The notes under the pieces: model-generated
The model's database searches: none
What the model saw: the letters and a program-made list of their open reading frames with translations, nothing else
What the model was told of the DNA's origin: nothing
Origin: Stomorhina lunata
Lineage: Eukaryota > Arthropoda > Insecta > Diptera > Rhiniidae
Reading direction: 5' to 3'
DNA: 64,000 nt
NCBI GenBank assembly: GCA_933228675.1
Contig: OW121743.1
Location: 58,110,406 to 58,174,405, forward strand
Shown: one piece after another, positions 23,374-33,772 of the stretch
Position numbering within the stretch: position 1 is the stretch's first letter
Layout: each line of letters begins with the position of its first letter
Translations under genes and position numbers: made by a program

Positions 23374-23630
23374 TACCCCGACAACATTCCAAGTGTAACA
23401 AGGGGTACTTCTCTCAGGCAATGAGTTGCATCCGATTCTATTTTTAGACTCATTGAAAGCGACCTAAATACGTTTTAACGACGACTCCGAACGGCAAATT
23501 CATTAGTTAGAGAAGTTTTACATAACCTAATACTCAATAACCAGTTTTTCAACTGGGTCTGTCCGGGGATTGAACTTGGGACCTCTGGTATGCTAGGCGC
23601 ATGACTTACCTGCTTTACCACGGCGATTCC
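23374..23630 (-). mobile_element. tRNA-derived SINE, copy 2
   Basis: Aligns with copy 1 (16889-17138). The tRNA-like head has CCGTGGTAAAGCAGG as A box region and AAGTTCAATCCCCGG as B box region, read on the minus strand. It carries an extra ~50 bp in the middle (CGACGACTCCGAACGGCAAA) that copy 1 lacks, so copy 1 is internally deleted. The 3' side again ends in a TA-rich tail. Confidence 0.82.
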
Positions 23631-23764
23631 CACATGTCGCAACTTAACTGTGTTAAAAGCATACAGTGTTAAATAATATAAAGCTTTATCTCACCTTTCA
23701 CCCCTTTACTATCCCCTTTTCCAAAGAAGGAAACCCAATTCGTATATACGCTACATAGAATTGA

Positions 23765-24780
23765 ATAGGGACAGCGGACGACGCCATATTTCATTTTATG
23801 GTGGAAAGATATACGAACCAACAACGAGTCAAAATTATTGAAATTAACTGCCGAAATTCGAAGTCAGTGGCCTCTACGTTAAGAGCGAAAAATTGGCCAA
23901 AAAAGTGGCCAAATCGCATAAGAAATGAAGATCTACTAAATGCTACGAACCAAATCCCTTCTTCTATAGAGGTATGTCAACGGAAATGGCGGTGGATAGG
24001 CCACACTACGAAGGCCAAACACCAACAAGCGCTTCGTTGGAATCCACAAGGAAACGGTCATCGTGTTGGTGCACCAGCTAGAACGTGGAGAAGGTCAATT
24101 AATGCGGAGTTACAAGCACCAAACTATTCATGGAATGATGTATGCCTAACATCTCGCAATAGAGTTCGATATAAAAGGATGGTATAGGCCCTATGCTCCA
24201 CTGGGAGTCAAGGATAACAGAAGAAGAAGAAATTACGGTTTGGTGCAGTTTATGGGCCGGCAGCTTCATTGCGCCGCACTTCTTCCATGATGATCAAGAC
24301 CGGCACGTTACTGTGAATGAGAATCGCTACTATTCAATGATAATTTTTGGCCCCAATTGGATGATATGAACTTAGAGGACATGTGGTTCCAACAGGACGG
24401 CGCCACAAGCCACACAGCGAATGTCACAATCAATTTGTTGAAAAAAGTGAAAAATACGTGTTATCTCACGAAATGGTCCAGTCGATTGGCCGCCTCAGTC
24501 GTGCGATTTAATGCGTTAGACTATTTCCTGTGAGGCTACGTTAAGCCTATGAACTATGTCAACAAGCCAGCGACTACTGATGAACTTCGTACGGATATCG
24601 AGCGTGAAATTGTAGCAGTATCGTCCAGCGTCTGGACATCTGCAAGCGTGCCCGTGGTGACCATGCACAATAAATCGAGTTCCATACTTTATGGCATCAA
24701 ACGTGCTTTTACAGGATTAAAGAATTTCTTTGATATCCAAAACCGTTAGTTTTTATTAAAAAAAAAAAAACTTTTGTAGC
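23765..24780 (+). pseudogene. Mariner-like transposase relic, same family as 18.05-19.69 kb, with LINE insertion
   Basis: Begins MVERYTNQQRVKIIEINCRN and SVASTLRA at 23798, then is interrupted by a LINE fragment (23889-24231). It resumes at about 24232 as ITVWCSLWAGSFIAPHFFHD, then MWFQQDGATSHTANVTIN (second catalytic Asp, about 24398), a frameshift, SCDL-region decay, and a C-terminus GLKNFFDIQNR with stop near 24747. About 400 bp of host element expected between the HTH and ITVW is missing. The copy is dead. Confidence 0.82.
23889..24231 (+). mobile_element. RTE-like LINE 3' fragment inserted in the mariner relic
   Basis: Open frame with RRIRN-like block (NRIRNEDLLNATNQIP), KWRWIGHTTKAKHQQALRWN, PQGNGHR..GAPARTWRRS, NAELQAPNYSWNDV, SRNRVRYKRMV, stop, then the non-coding 3' end CTATGCTCCACTGGGAGTCA and a GAAGAAGAAGAA tail. 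This matches the conserved C-terminus of the RTE-like/craniofacial-protein-like LINE group, including the 'ALCSTGS' ending. It is 5'-truncated, and the short triplet tail is typical of the group. Confidence 0.8.
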
Positions 24781-24789
24781 GCTCTTGTT

Positions 24790-25286
24790 GAAAAACCCTT
24801 TATTATCTCATATTTGGCGGTTATTCATATTTCTCCAACGACTTCAGGCAAATAAATGGGTTAACAAGACAGAGCTGAGCTCTCAAACTATGAAACCACT
24901 AAACTGCCAACTTGGTCTCCACCTGAAATAATTGGAGTAATAAGAAGGACTGTCATTTGATAAACACCGGTTTAAGTTCTAAATTTGAAGAATAAGGAGC
25001 TAAATGTAGGGCTAACCGTCAGATGACTCATTGAATCGAAGTTATGAGTTCTCAAAAAGTCCCTTCATCGAAATATGCTCGAGCTCACATTTTCGTAATG
25101 TAGTGTTTACAACTTTAAAGACAATCAGATAGGCGATGAGTTTGGAAGACAGGAATCAGCTTTCTTAACGCTCATGGGGGTTGGTTACCTCTTCTTTGCT
25201 TCCAGAATGCAATGCGGTGATGGTGGGAGTAGGAATTGAATAATACTGATCCTCAGTACTAAGAAATCCTGAGGTGGTAATTTAAC
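24790..25286. other. Interval without recognisable gene
   Basis: Nothing recognised in about 500 bp between the mariner relic and an RTE-like 3' end. It may be decayed LINE 3' sequence, but no motif supports this. Confidence 0.35.
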
Positions 25287-25345
25287 CTAAGTCCCTATGC
25301 TACACAGGGAGCCAAACGACATAAGAAGAACAAGAAGATAACATG
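25287..25345 (+). mobile_element. RTE-like LINE 3' terminus, short remnant
   Basis: CCTATGCTACACAGGGAGCC followed by AAGAAGAACAAGAAGA parallels the 3' end of the fragment at 24.2 kb (CTATGCTCCACTGGGAGTCA then GAAGAAGAAGAA). Only the last ~55 bp are recognisable. Confidence 0.5.
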
Positions 25346-26066
25346 AGGAACCGATATATACCCAGGGTTTACAATTGGTTAAACCCAGGCCCTTCAAGTG
25401 ATCAGTTATTCGCCGATTTGTATAAACTAATCGTTGGTTTATCAGCTTTAACCGTTCTTCCGCAAAGTGTTGCATCTTCGATATGGAAATTCTCTTTTCA
25501 GATCAGCATTAAATTGTAATTCCGCTAAATACTTTTCTAGTTTTTTAATATTTCACTTTTAAAGATCGAAAAATCAGTAGCGCAGATTTGCGCCAAGTAA
25601 ATTTTTGGAACATATTAGTTGTACTTTTTTGGAATTAAAAAGAATCCGAGATTTTTCTTATAGGAGCTCCCTAATATTTTTATATAACAAATACCATCCG
25701 TCTTCATAATAAATAAATGTATAATAAAACCGTTCTTTTTTCGGTCTGTCTTTTCATCCATCCATCCATCTATCCATCCGTTTTTCAGTCTATCTGCCTG
25801 ACAGTTCACTTTTGCCACATTTGTGTAAAAGCCTGTTCAAATATGAATGTGGTCTCTTCTTTTTCTTATATACAATTTCACTTACATTTGCTGGATGTTG
25901 TGTATGTGTGTGTGTACATGAGTGCTTTGCTCTTAATATGTAATAGGTATGTTCACTCTGAATATGAGACAATCGAAGAAGAAGATGCAGAAGTGCAGCA
26001 GACTTTACAATCAACATCACTTTTTTCCCATTTTGGGTTATATTTGCAATTCTTAGTTATGTATTT
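25346..26066. other. Interval with short CCAT microsatellite, no gene recognised
   Basis: A CATCCATCCATCTATCC tract lies at about 25754-25783 and a short GT-rich run near 25900-25915. The overlapping open frames (25287-26085) have no recognisable domain. Confidence 0.4.
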
Positions 26067-26872
26067 ATACCCTTCACCACCATAGGTGGAAAGGGTATTA
26101 TAAGTTTGTGCTGATGTATGTAACGCATAGAAATATTTGTCTTAGACCCACCTTTTAGTATACCAATAGGCTTAGAATCACTTTCTGAGTCGATTTAGCG
26201 ATGTCCGTCCGTCCGTCTGGATGACTGGCTGGCTGGCTGGACCCCCATGTAAACCTTGTAATCAAACTACAGGTCGTAAGTCTAAAGATAATTTGATGAA
26301 ATTTGGTACAGATCATTTTTTTGATAATGCGACCATGGCTATTGAAATTGGTCAAAATTGGTCCATTATTTATGGTACCTCCCATAGGTCCCACTTCCCG
26401 GAATTGACATATTGGCCACAAATATCAATATTTTTTCATGAAATTTAAAACATATAATTCTTATGTAAACCTAAATCACTGTACCAAATTTCGTTGAAAT
26501 CGGTCCACATTTGACCATAACTCCCATACAAACTCTTCTTTAAAAATGCACTAAATGAGACAAAAAAATCACTAAAACGCTCGTAAATCCAAAGATATTA
26601 AAAACTTTGAGTTTATATTTTGTGTACATAATTTTTGTAACAACTGTAATCAATTTGCTAAATTTCGAGACAATCGGTCTACATTTGACCCTAGCTCTCA
26701 TATAAGCCCAAATGATGGAAACAGCTTAAATATATAAGTTTTGAGAAATGTTTGTATGATGGCAAAATTTAGCAAATATTTGTCTTTATGCAGGAAAAAT
26801 AATACCTTTGACCTTAGTGGTGAAGGGTATCGTATGGTCGGGCTTGACCGACTATAGCGCTTTCTTACTTGT
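26067..26872 (+). mobile_element. Dispersed element R1, copy e
   Basis: Essentially full length from ACCCTTCACCACCATAGGTG to GGTCGGGCTTGACCGACTAT and CTTTCTTACTTGTTT. The proto-microsatellite GTCCGTCCGTCTGGATGACT and GGCTGGCTGG is intact. It is the best plus-orientation reference copy. Confidence 0.9.
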
Positions 26873-26879
26873 TTTTGTT

Positions 26880-27379
26880 TTGTTTGTTTTCATCAAACAA
26901 ATGCATTTTCATTTTAGGGTGGGTGGTTTTAAAAGTGACTAGAAAAATAGAAGATGACATTGACATAAAACGTTATACTATTTAGTATCATATAGCTATA
27001 AAAATATTGGACTCTAGCATGAGACTTAAGTCTGAAATTTAGGCATAGCAGCAGATGTCGTTTAAACCATAGTTTTTTTACTCTGACAATGAGTGCAACT
27101 TAGTTTGAGTATAGGACTTGTCTCTCAGTTTGAGCATTGAATAGGTTTGAGTGCAGGCCTGACAGATTTGCTGATTTATCGGAATTTTGACGATTTTTAA
27201 TCTGAAAAATAGTAAAGTTCCGATACGGAGATTTTTTTCAACAAAATTGACGATTTTGAGATTATATCGAAAACAAAGTTGAATTAAAAATGTTAAAACA
27301 TTTTTTTTTACATATATGACAAATCAGTGGTTAAAAAACAATATAAGTTTTCAATAATTCCGATATATTCGAATTTACA
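26880..27379. other. AT-rich stretch, nothing recognised
   Basis: No gene or known element was seen in about 500 bp before the 31-bp satellite. Confidence 0.4.
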
Positions 27380-28564
27380 GAATCAAAATTTGGGAACGAA
27401 AAAAAATTTTTAGAAAAATTATAAATTTTTTCTATGGAAAAATTTTCCATAGAATTTATTTTCTAAAGAAATTTTTTCTTTAAGAAAAATTTTCTAAAGA
27501 AATTTTTTCTTTAAGAAAAATTTTCTAAAGAAAAATTTTCTAAAGAAATTTTTTCTTTAGGAAAAATTTTCTAAAGAAATTTTTTCTTTAAGAAAAATTT
27601 TCTAAAGAAATTTTTTCTTTAAGAAAAATTTTCTAAAGGAATTTTTTCTTTAAGAAAAATTTTCTAAAGAAATTTTTTCTTTAAGAAAAATTTTCTAAAG
27701 AAATTTTTTTCATTAAGAAAAATTTTCTAAAGAAATTTTTTCTTTAAGAAAAATTTTCTAAAGGAATTTTTTCTTTAAGAAAAATTTTCTAAAGGAATTT
27801 TTTCTTTAAGAAAAATTATCTAATTTTTTTTTTAAGAAAAATTTTCTGAAGTAATTTTTTTTAAGAAAAATTTTCTAAAGAAAAATTTCTTTAGAAATTT
27901 TTTCTTAAAGAAAAATTTTCTTTAGAAAATTTTTCTTAAAAAAAAATTACTTTAGAAAATTTTTCTTAAAAAAAAATAGATAATTTTTCTTAAAGAAAAA
28001 ATTCCTTTAGAAAATTTTTCTTAAAGAAAAAATTCCTTTAGAAAATTTTTCTTAAAGAAAAAATTCCTTTAGAAAATTTTTCTTAAAGAAAAAATTTCTT
28101 TAGAAAATTTTTCTTAATGAAAAAAATTTCTTTAGAAAATTTTTCTTAAAGAAAAAATTTCTTTAGAAAATTTTTCTTAAAGAAAAAATTTCTTTAGAAA
28201 ATTTTTCTTAAAGAAAAAATTTCTTTAGAAATTTTCTAAAGAAATTTTTTCTTTAAGAAAAATTTTCTAAAGAAACTTTTTCGTTAAGAAAAATTTTGTT
28301 AAGAAATTTTCTAAAATTTTTTTAATTGTTCTTTTTTTTAAGAACAATTTTCTAAAGAAATTTTTTCTTTAAGAAAAAAATTCTTTAGAAATTTTTTCTT
28401 TAAGAAAAATTTTCAAAAGAAAGTTTTTTTAAGAAAAATTTCTAAAGAAATTTTTTCTTTAAGAAAAATTTTCTAAAGAAATTTTTTCTTTAAGAAATTT
28501 TTTCTTTAAGAAAAATTTTCTATAGAAACTTTTTCTTTAAAAAAAATTTTTAAAGAAATTTTTT
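27380..28564. repeat. 31-bp minisatellite (family B), left block, with internal inversion
   Basis: The unit combines AAAGAAATTTTTTCTTTAAG and AAAAATTTTCT (31 bp). The array runs in one orientation to about 27885, in the reverse complement from there to about 28228, then forward again. Private variants are mirrored around 27885: GAAGG/AAGGAA with TTCCTT, TATCTAAT with ATAGATAA, CATTAAG with CTTAATG. The inverted segment is therefore a true inverted duplication, with one extra monomer on the right arm. Family B shares the word TTTCTAAAGAAA or TTTCTATAGAAA with family A and is probably related. Confidence 0.95.
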
Positions 28565-28845
28565 TTCAAAAAGAAATGTATTTGCATTTGATCCCAAACC
28601 TGTTACATTTATTTATTAATGTAACAGATCAATTTATTGATAAAAAGTAATAATGCGAGGTTTTCGATCTGTCTAAATTGGGGATAATCCTCCTGAAGAG
28701 ATGGCTTAACCAACCATCGAAACGCGTCGAGGAATTTGGTTTCTCCGCAAACATTTTTTTGACTTTTTATCAATAAATTGATCCATTACATTAATAAATA
28801 AATGTAACAGGTTTGGGATCAAATGCAAATACACTTCTTTTTGAA
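28565..28845. mobile_element. Foldback element with 83-bp inverted arms inside the satellite
   Basis: The left arm (28565-28647) and right arm (28763-28845) are inverted repeats of 83 bp with about three mismatches. They contain TTGCATTTGATCCCAAACCT and its complement, and TTTATTGATAAAAAG next to the loop. The 115-bp loop is unlike the arms and the surrounding array and holds a hammerhead ribozyme motif. There is no open frame. It separates two blocks of family B. It could be a non-autonomous or rearranged Penelope-like element, because that group carries minimal type I hammerheads; this class is inferred. Confidence 0.85.
28688..28733 (+). ncRNA. Minimal type I hammerhead ribozyme motif
   Basis: All conserved positions are present in order. 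Stem I is TCCTC (28688-28692) pairing with GAGGA (28729-28733). The core CTGAAGA (28693-28699) fits CUGANGA. Stem II is GATGG (28700-28704) with CCATC (28714-28718), closing a 9-nt loop. The second core, GAA, is at 28719-28721. Stem III is ACGCGT (28722-28727), giving only an A-U and a C-G pair with a 2-nt loop. C28728 is the cleavage-site H17. A very short stem III is typical of the hammerheads in Penelope-like elements and retrozymes, which work best as dimers. Activity is not shown, and a single copy is seen here. The motif lies in the loop between the 83-bp arms. Confidence 0.82.
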
Positions 28846-28869
28846 TAATATTTACATCCCGACTAATTT

Positions 28870-30505
28870 GTTATATTTTGAAATTTTTTTTCTTTAAGAA
28901 AAATTTTCTAAAGAAATTTTTACTTTAAGAAAAATGTTCTAAAGAAATTTTTTCTTTAAGAAAAATTTTCTAAAGTAATTTTTTCTTTAAAAAAAATTTT
29001 CTAAAGAAATTTTTTCTTTAAGAAAAATTTTCTAAAGAAATTTTTTCTTTAAGAAAAATTTTCTAAAGAAATTTTTTCTTTAAGAAAAATTTTCTAAAGA
29101 AATTTTTTCTTTAAGAAAAATTTTCTAAAGAAATTTTTTTCTTTAAGAAAATTTTTCTAAAGAAATTTTTACTTTAAGAAAAATGTTCTAAAGAAATTTT
29201 TTCTTTAAGAGAAATTTTCTAAAGTAATTTTTTCTTTAAGAAAATTTTTCTGAAGAAATTTTTTCTTTAAGAAAAATTTTCTAAAGAAATTTTTTGTTTA
29301 AGAAAAATTTTCTAAAGAAATTTTTTGTTTAAGAAAAATTTTCTAAAGAAATTTTTTAAAGAAATGTTTTCTTTAAGAAAAATCTACCAAAGACATTTTT
29401 TTTTTAAGAAAAATTTTCTAAAGAAACTTTTTCTTTAAGAAAAATTTTCTAAAGAAATTTTATTCTAAAGAAATTTTTTCCTTATGAAAAATTTTTTAAA
29501 GAAATTTTTTCTTTAAGAAAAATTTTCTATAGAAATTTTTTTTTTTAAGAAAAATTTTCTAAAGAAATTTTTTCTTTAAGAAAAATTTTCTAAAGAAATT
29601 TTTTCTTTAAGAAAAATTTTCTAAAGAAATTTTTTCTTTATGAAAAATTTTCTAAAGAAATTTTTTCTTTAAGTAAAATTTTTTCTTTAAGAAAAAGTTT
29701 CTTTAGAAATTTTTTCTTTAAGAAAAATTTTCTAAAGAAATTTTTTCTTTAAGAAAAATTTTCTAAAGAAATTTTTTCTTTAAGAAAAATTTTGTAAAGA
29801 AATTTTTTCTTTAAGAAAAATTTTCTAAAGAAATTTTTTCTTTAAGAAAACTTTTCTAAAGAAATTTTTTCTTTAAGAAAAATTTTCTAAAGAAATTTTT
29901 TCTTTAAGAAAAATTTTCTATAGAAATTTTTTCTTTAAGAAAAATTTTCTAAAGAAATTTTTTCTTTAAGAAAAATTTTTTTAAGAAATTTTTTTCTTTA
30001 AGAAAATTTTTCTAAAGAAATTTTTACTTTAAGAAAAATATTCTAAAGAAATTTTTTCTTTAAGAGAAATTTTCTAAAGTAATTTTTTCTTTAAGAAAAA
30101 TTTTCGAAAGAAATGTTTTCTTTAAGAAAAATTTTCTAAAGAAATTTTTTCTTTAAGAAAAATTTTCTAAAGAAATTTTTTCTTTAAGAAAAATTTTCTA
30201 AGGAAATTTTTTCTTTAAGAAAAATTTTCTAAAGAAATTTTTTCTTTAAGAAAAATTTTCTAAAGAAACTTTTTCGTTAAGAAAAATTTTGTTAAGAAAT
30301 TTTCTAAAATTTTTTTAATTGTTCTTTTTTTTAAGAACAATTTTCTAAAGAAATTTTTTCTTTAAGAAAAATTTTCTAAAGAAATTTTTTCTTTAAGAAA
30401 ATTTTTCTAAAGAAATTTTTTCTTAAAAAAAAAAATTCTAAAGAAATTTATTCTTAAAGAAATTTTTTCTTTAAGAAAAATTTTCTAAAGAAATTTTTTC
30501 TTTAA
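28870..30505. repeat. 31-bp minisatellite (family B), right block
   Basis: Forward-orientation monomers continue. A marked variant block (TTACTTTAAG, AAAATGTTCT, AAGAGAAATT, CTAAAGTAAT in order) occurs near 28912, 29167 and 30013. A second block, containing ACTTTTTCGTTAAGAAAAAT and TTTTTTTAATTGTTC, occurs near 28258 and again near 30268. These show segmental, higher-order duplication. The array ends abruptly at about 30505 against R1 copy f. Confidence 0.95.
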
Positions 30506-31030
30506 GCTGTTGAAATTCGTCAAAATCGGTCCATTACTTATGGTACCTCCCGTAGATCCCACTTCCCGGAATTGATATTTTGGCCATAAATATCAATATT
30601 TTTTCATGAAATTTAAAACATGTACAGCTTATCTAAACCAAAGTCACTGTACCAAATCGGTCCACATTTGACCATAGGTCCCATACAAAATCTTCTTTCA
30701 AAACACACTAAGTGAGACAAAAATTACAAAAGCGCTCGTAAATCTGAAGATAATAAGAATTTTGAGTTTTTTTTTGGCACACATAATTTTTGTAGAAACT
30801 GTAATCAATTTGCCAATTTTCGAGATAATCGGTCCACATTTGACTCTAGCTCTCATATAAGTTCAAATGACGGAAACAACTTAAATATATAAGTTTTGAG
30901 AAAATGTTTGTATAATGGCAAAATTTTGCAAAAAATTGTATTTTTATAGGAAAAAGATCACCTTTGACCTTAGGGGTGAAGGTTATCGTATGGTCGGGCT
31001 TGGCCGACTTTAGCACTTTCTTATTTGTTT
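30506..31030 (+). mobile_element. Dispersed element R1, copy f (first third missing)
   Basis: Starts inside R1 at TTGAAATTCGTCAAAATCGG and continues to GGTCGGGCTTGGCCGACTTT and CTTTCTTATTTGTTT. The missing 5' part abuts the satellite exactly, so the satellite expanded into R1 or R1 was cut there. Confidence 0.85.
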
Positions 31031-32040
31031 ATATCAAATTTAGGTTACTTTTAAAGTGAACTCCCTATATAAGAATACCAATTCAGGCAAACAAGAGTTT
31101 GAGTATGGCCTGTTACTTCCCTAGCACTGGGGTTTTTTGTGCTCCATTTTCATAACAATTCATACAGTCGTATCTCCATTTATACACATGATACAGACTA
31201 TGAATGCAATTTTTACTCTATATGGACAATGTCGCGTCTTTCATAATCATCATCATTACGAAGTTTTAAAACAATGGATTGCATTTGTTTGATTTGGTAT
31301 TTGCTGGTGGTTAAGGAAATATAAGTACTTATGTATATATAAGTGTATATATGTATATAAATCTATAGATATATAAAGAAAAACATACCGCAATGTCGTA
31401 AAGAGTTGAACGTGGTTCAGTTATGGAAAGACAAGCATTTTGCAGTTACATAGATACTATAGAGATATGTACTCGTATCTGCATGAATGTTGCTATTGGA
31501 TTTCTATAGAAATATACTATATAAGAGTATGAAGGTAGTACAAGTATCTATGGAATAAATGGAACATACTTGTATTCTGTAAATCAAGACCATTTATAAC
31601 GAATTTTCCTTTAATGTCGTAATCTGGTACGTCGTTATGAAAATAAAACCAAACAGAGAAGAAAAAGTATTGAAAAAAATAAATATTATTATATCTATGG
31701 GATTGAGTATTATAGCACTTTTACTATGACTACAAGACTCGTTTTTTTAAGGTTTTATATAACTGCAAATATTTAGAAATATCCATATCATGACTATAAC
31801 CATTTGAATCTAAATATAACTTAATACAATTATACTTAAGTAATTTTGCATGTACGACTATATTTTGTATTTATATATATAAATCAAGTAGAAAACTGAT
31901 ATATAATTTAAAATAAAATTGAACTGAATTCTAACTAATTTTGAATGACATTTATTGCATTTATATTTAAATATTGTTTTTATATTGGAGTTTCCAGGCG
32001 AAAATGTATATAAAATATAAGTAATATAATGAAATTCCAA
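31031..32040. other. AT-rich stretch without recognisable gene
   Basis: About 1 kb with TATATA-rich parts near 31320-31380. No motif or coding region was recognised. Confidence 0.4.
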
Positions 32041-32215
32041 CCCAGCACAATTTTTGGTAATGGAATGTTACATAATTACAATCTACGGTTTTAAATTACC
32101 TAATTATATCTACAAAATACCCTACGAATTACTTGAATGTTATTAAAGTAAGTATATATTTGTAAACTGAATGGTAATTCAAATTTAATTGCCCGGGTTC
32201 AAATTCTAACAAGAC
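32041..32215 (+). repeat. Partial copy of a ~230-bp element with tRNA-like B box
   Basis: CCCAGCACAATTTTTGGTAA at the start and CCCGGGTTCAAATTCTAAC (B box GGTTCAAATTC, 32196-32206) align, in the same order and spacing, with the reverse complement of the element at 52081-52314. The right end is not recognisable. Confidence 0.6.
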
Positions 32216-32289
32216 ATTTTATTTATTTTAATTACACCAGTCTACAGCCAAAATTACATTTAAACTAAACTATTTTTATTATATAACGG

Positions 32290-33770
32290 TCCTTTTAGTA
32301 CAAAAACAACAAAAAATTTTAAATTTTTTCATCGATTTAAACATTTTTTTTTTCGAAAATTTTGTAATTTTTTAAGTGGTTGTCCTAGTTAGTTTACTAT
32401 ATCTTGCTAACACCAGATTTTGGTACGAGCAACGGTTTTGAAGTTATTTATCTTACAATATGATAAAATATTTTTTTTTTTTGCAAAATCGAAAAAAAAT
32501 ATATATTTTTTTTTTTAATTCTTAAAAAATCGAAAATGGCATAAATTTACTATCTTTACTCAAAAATCGTAAAACTTAGAATATTCTAAATATTATAAGT
32601 CTTATATAATGGAAATCCATAGATTAGGAGTAATTTTATTAAGAATAACATGGAAATACTTAATTTTACAAAAAAAAAAAAAAATCAAATAAATAATATA
32701 ATTATACTATTATTTCAAAAAATGAAGTAAAGTTCATAATATTCAAGATACTTTCGTAAAACTATTTAAGAAATATTTTTCGATTCCAGGACAAAGGCTA
32801 TTGAGAAAAAACAAAAAAGTTAAAAATTTTGGGCCACCTCCCAAACAAATTTTTTCCCGGAATAAAGTAAAAAGCACTTGTCCAATTTAATTCAAAATTA
32901 CATCATTGGATTGAAAATAAAATTGTCTTTAAGACGATTTTTATGCGGGCAATGGGTTTGAAGTTATTTAAATTACAATATGAAAAAATATATATTTTTT
33001 TGCAAAATCTAAAAAAAAAAATTTTTGAAAAATCCGAAAATGACAAAATTTTACCATTGTTTCTCAACGATCGTAAAACTATGAATATTCCTAATAATAT
33101 AAGCCTTATATGAACAACCAAACTTTTTACATTTTTTCATCGAAAATTTGTGATTTTTGAAGAGGTTGTCCTAGTTAGTTTACTATATCTTGAAAACGGC
33201 CTGCCCAATTTTATTGAAAACTACATCAATGGATTGAAAATAAAATTGCCCTTAAGATGTGCTAACACCAGATTTTTGTGTGAACAACAGTTTTGAAGAA
33301 CTTTATATTACAACACAAAACAAAAAATAATTTTTGAAAAATTCACAAAAAATCGAACATTACAAAATTTTACCATTGTTTCGCAACGATCGTAAAACTA
33401 TGAATATTCCTGATAATGAAAGCTTTATATGAGCAACCAAACTTTTTTAATTTCTTTATCGAAAAGTTTGTGATTTCTGAAAAGGTTGTCCTAGTTATTT
33501 TACTATATCTTGAAAACGGCCTGTCCAATTTAATTGAAAAGTACATCAATGGATAAAAACAAAATTGCTCTTAAGACGTGTTAATACAAGATTTTTGTAC
33601 GAGCAACGGTTTTAAAGTTATTTATATTACAACATGAAAAAATATATTTTTTTCAAAATCGAAAAAAAATAAATTTTTTAAAAATTCATAAAAAATCGAA
33701 AATGGCAAAAATTTACTATCTTTAGTCAAAAATCGTAAAACTATGAATACTCTTAATAACATAAGCCTTA
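32290..33770 (+). repeat. ~330-bp tandem repeat, diverged (continues after the mariner)
   Basis: Four diverged units share GGTTGTCCTAGTTAGTTTACTATATCTTG, read here as GTTGTCCTAGTTAGTTTACT plus following bases, together with a GCTAACACCAGATTTTTG block, a GCAACGGTTTTGAAGTTATT block and CGTAAAACTATGAATATTCC. The GGTTTTGAAG-type block recurs near 32440, 32949, 33290 and 33610. The array is cut by a mariner at 33771 and resumes at 34951 with AAATCCATGGATTAGAAGTG. The last part, near 35310-35360, contains TACCTCCCGTAGGTCTCATT, also found in R1, hinting at shared ancestry. Confidence 0.82.
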
Positions 33771-33772
33771 TA

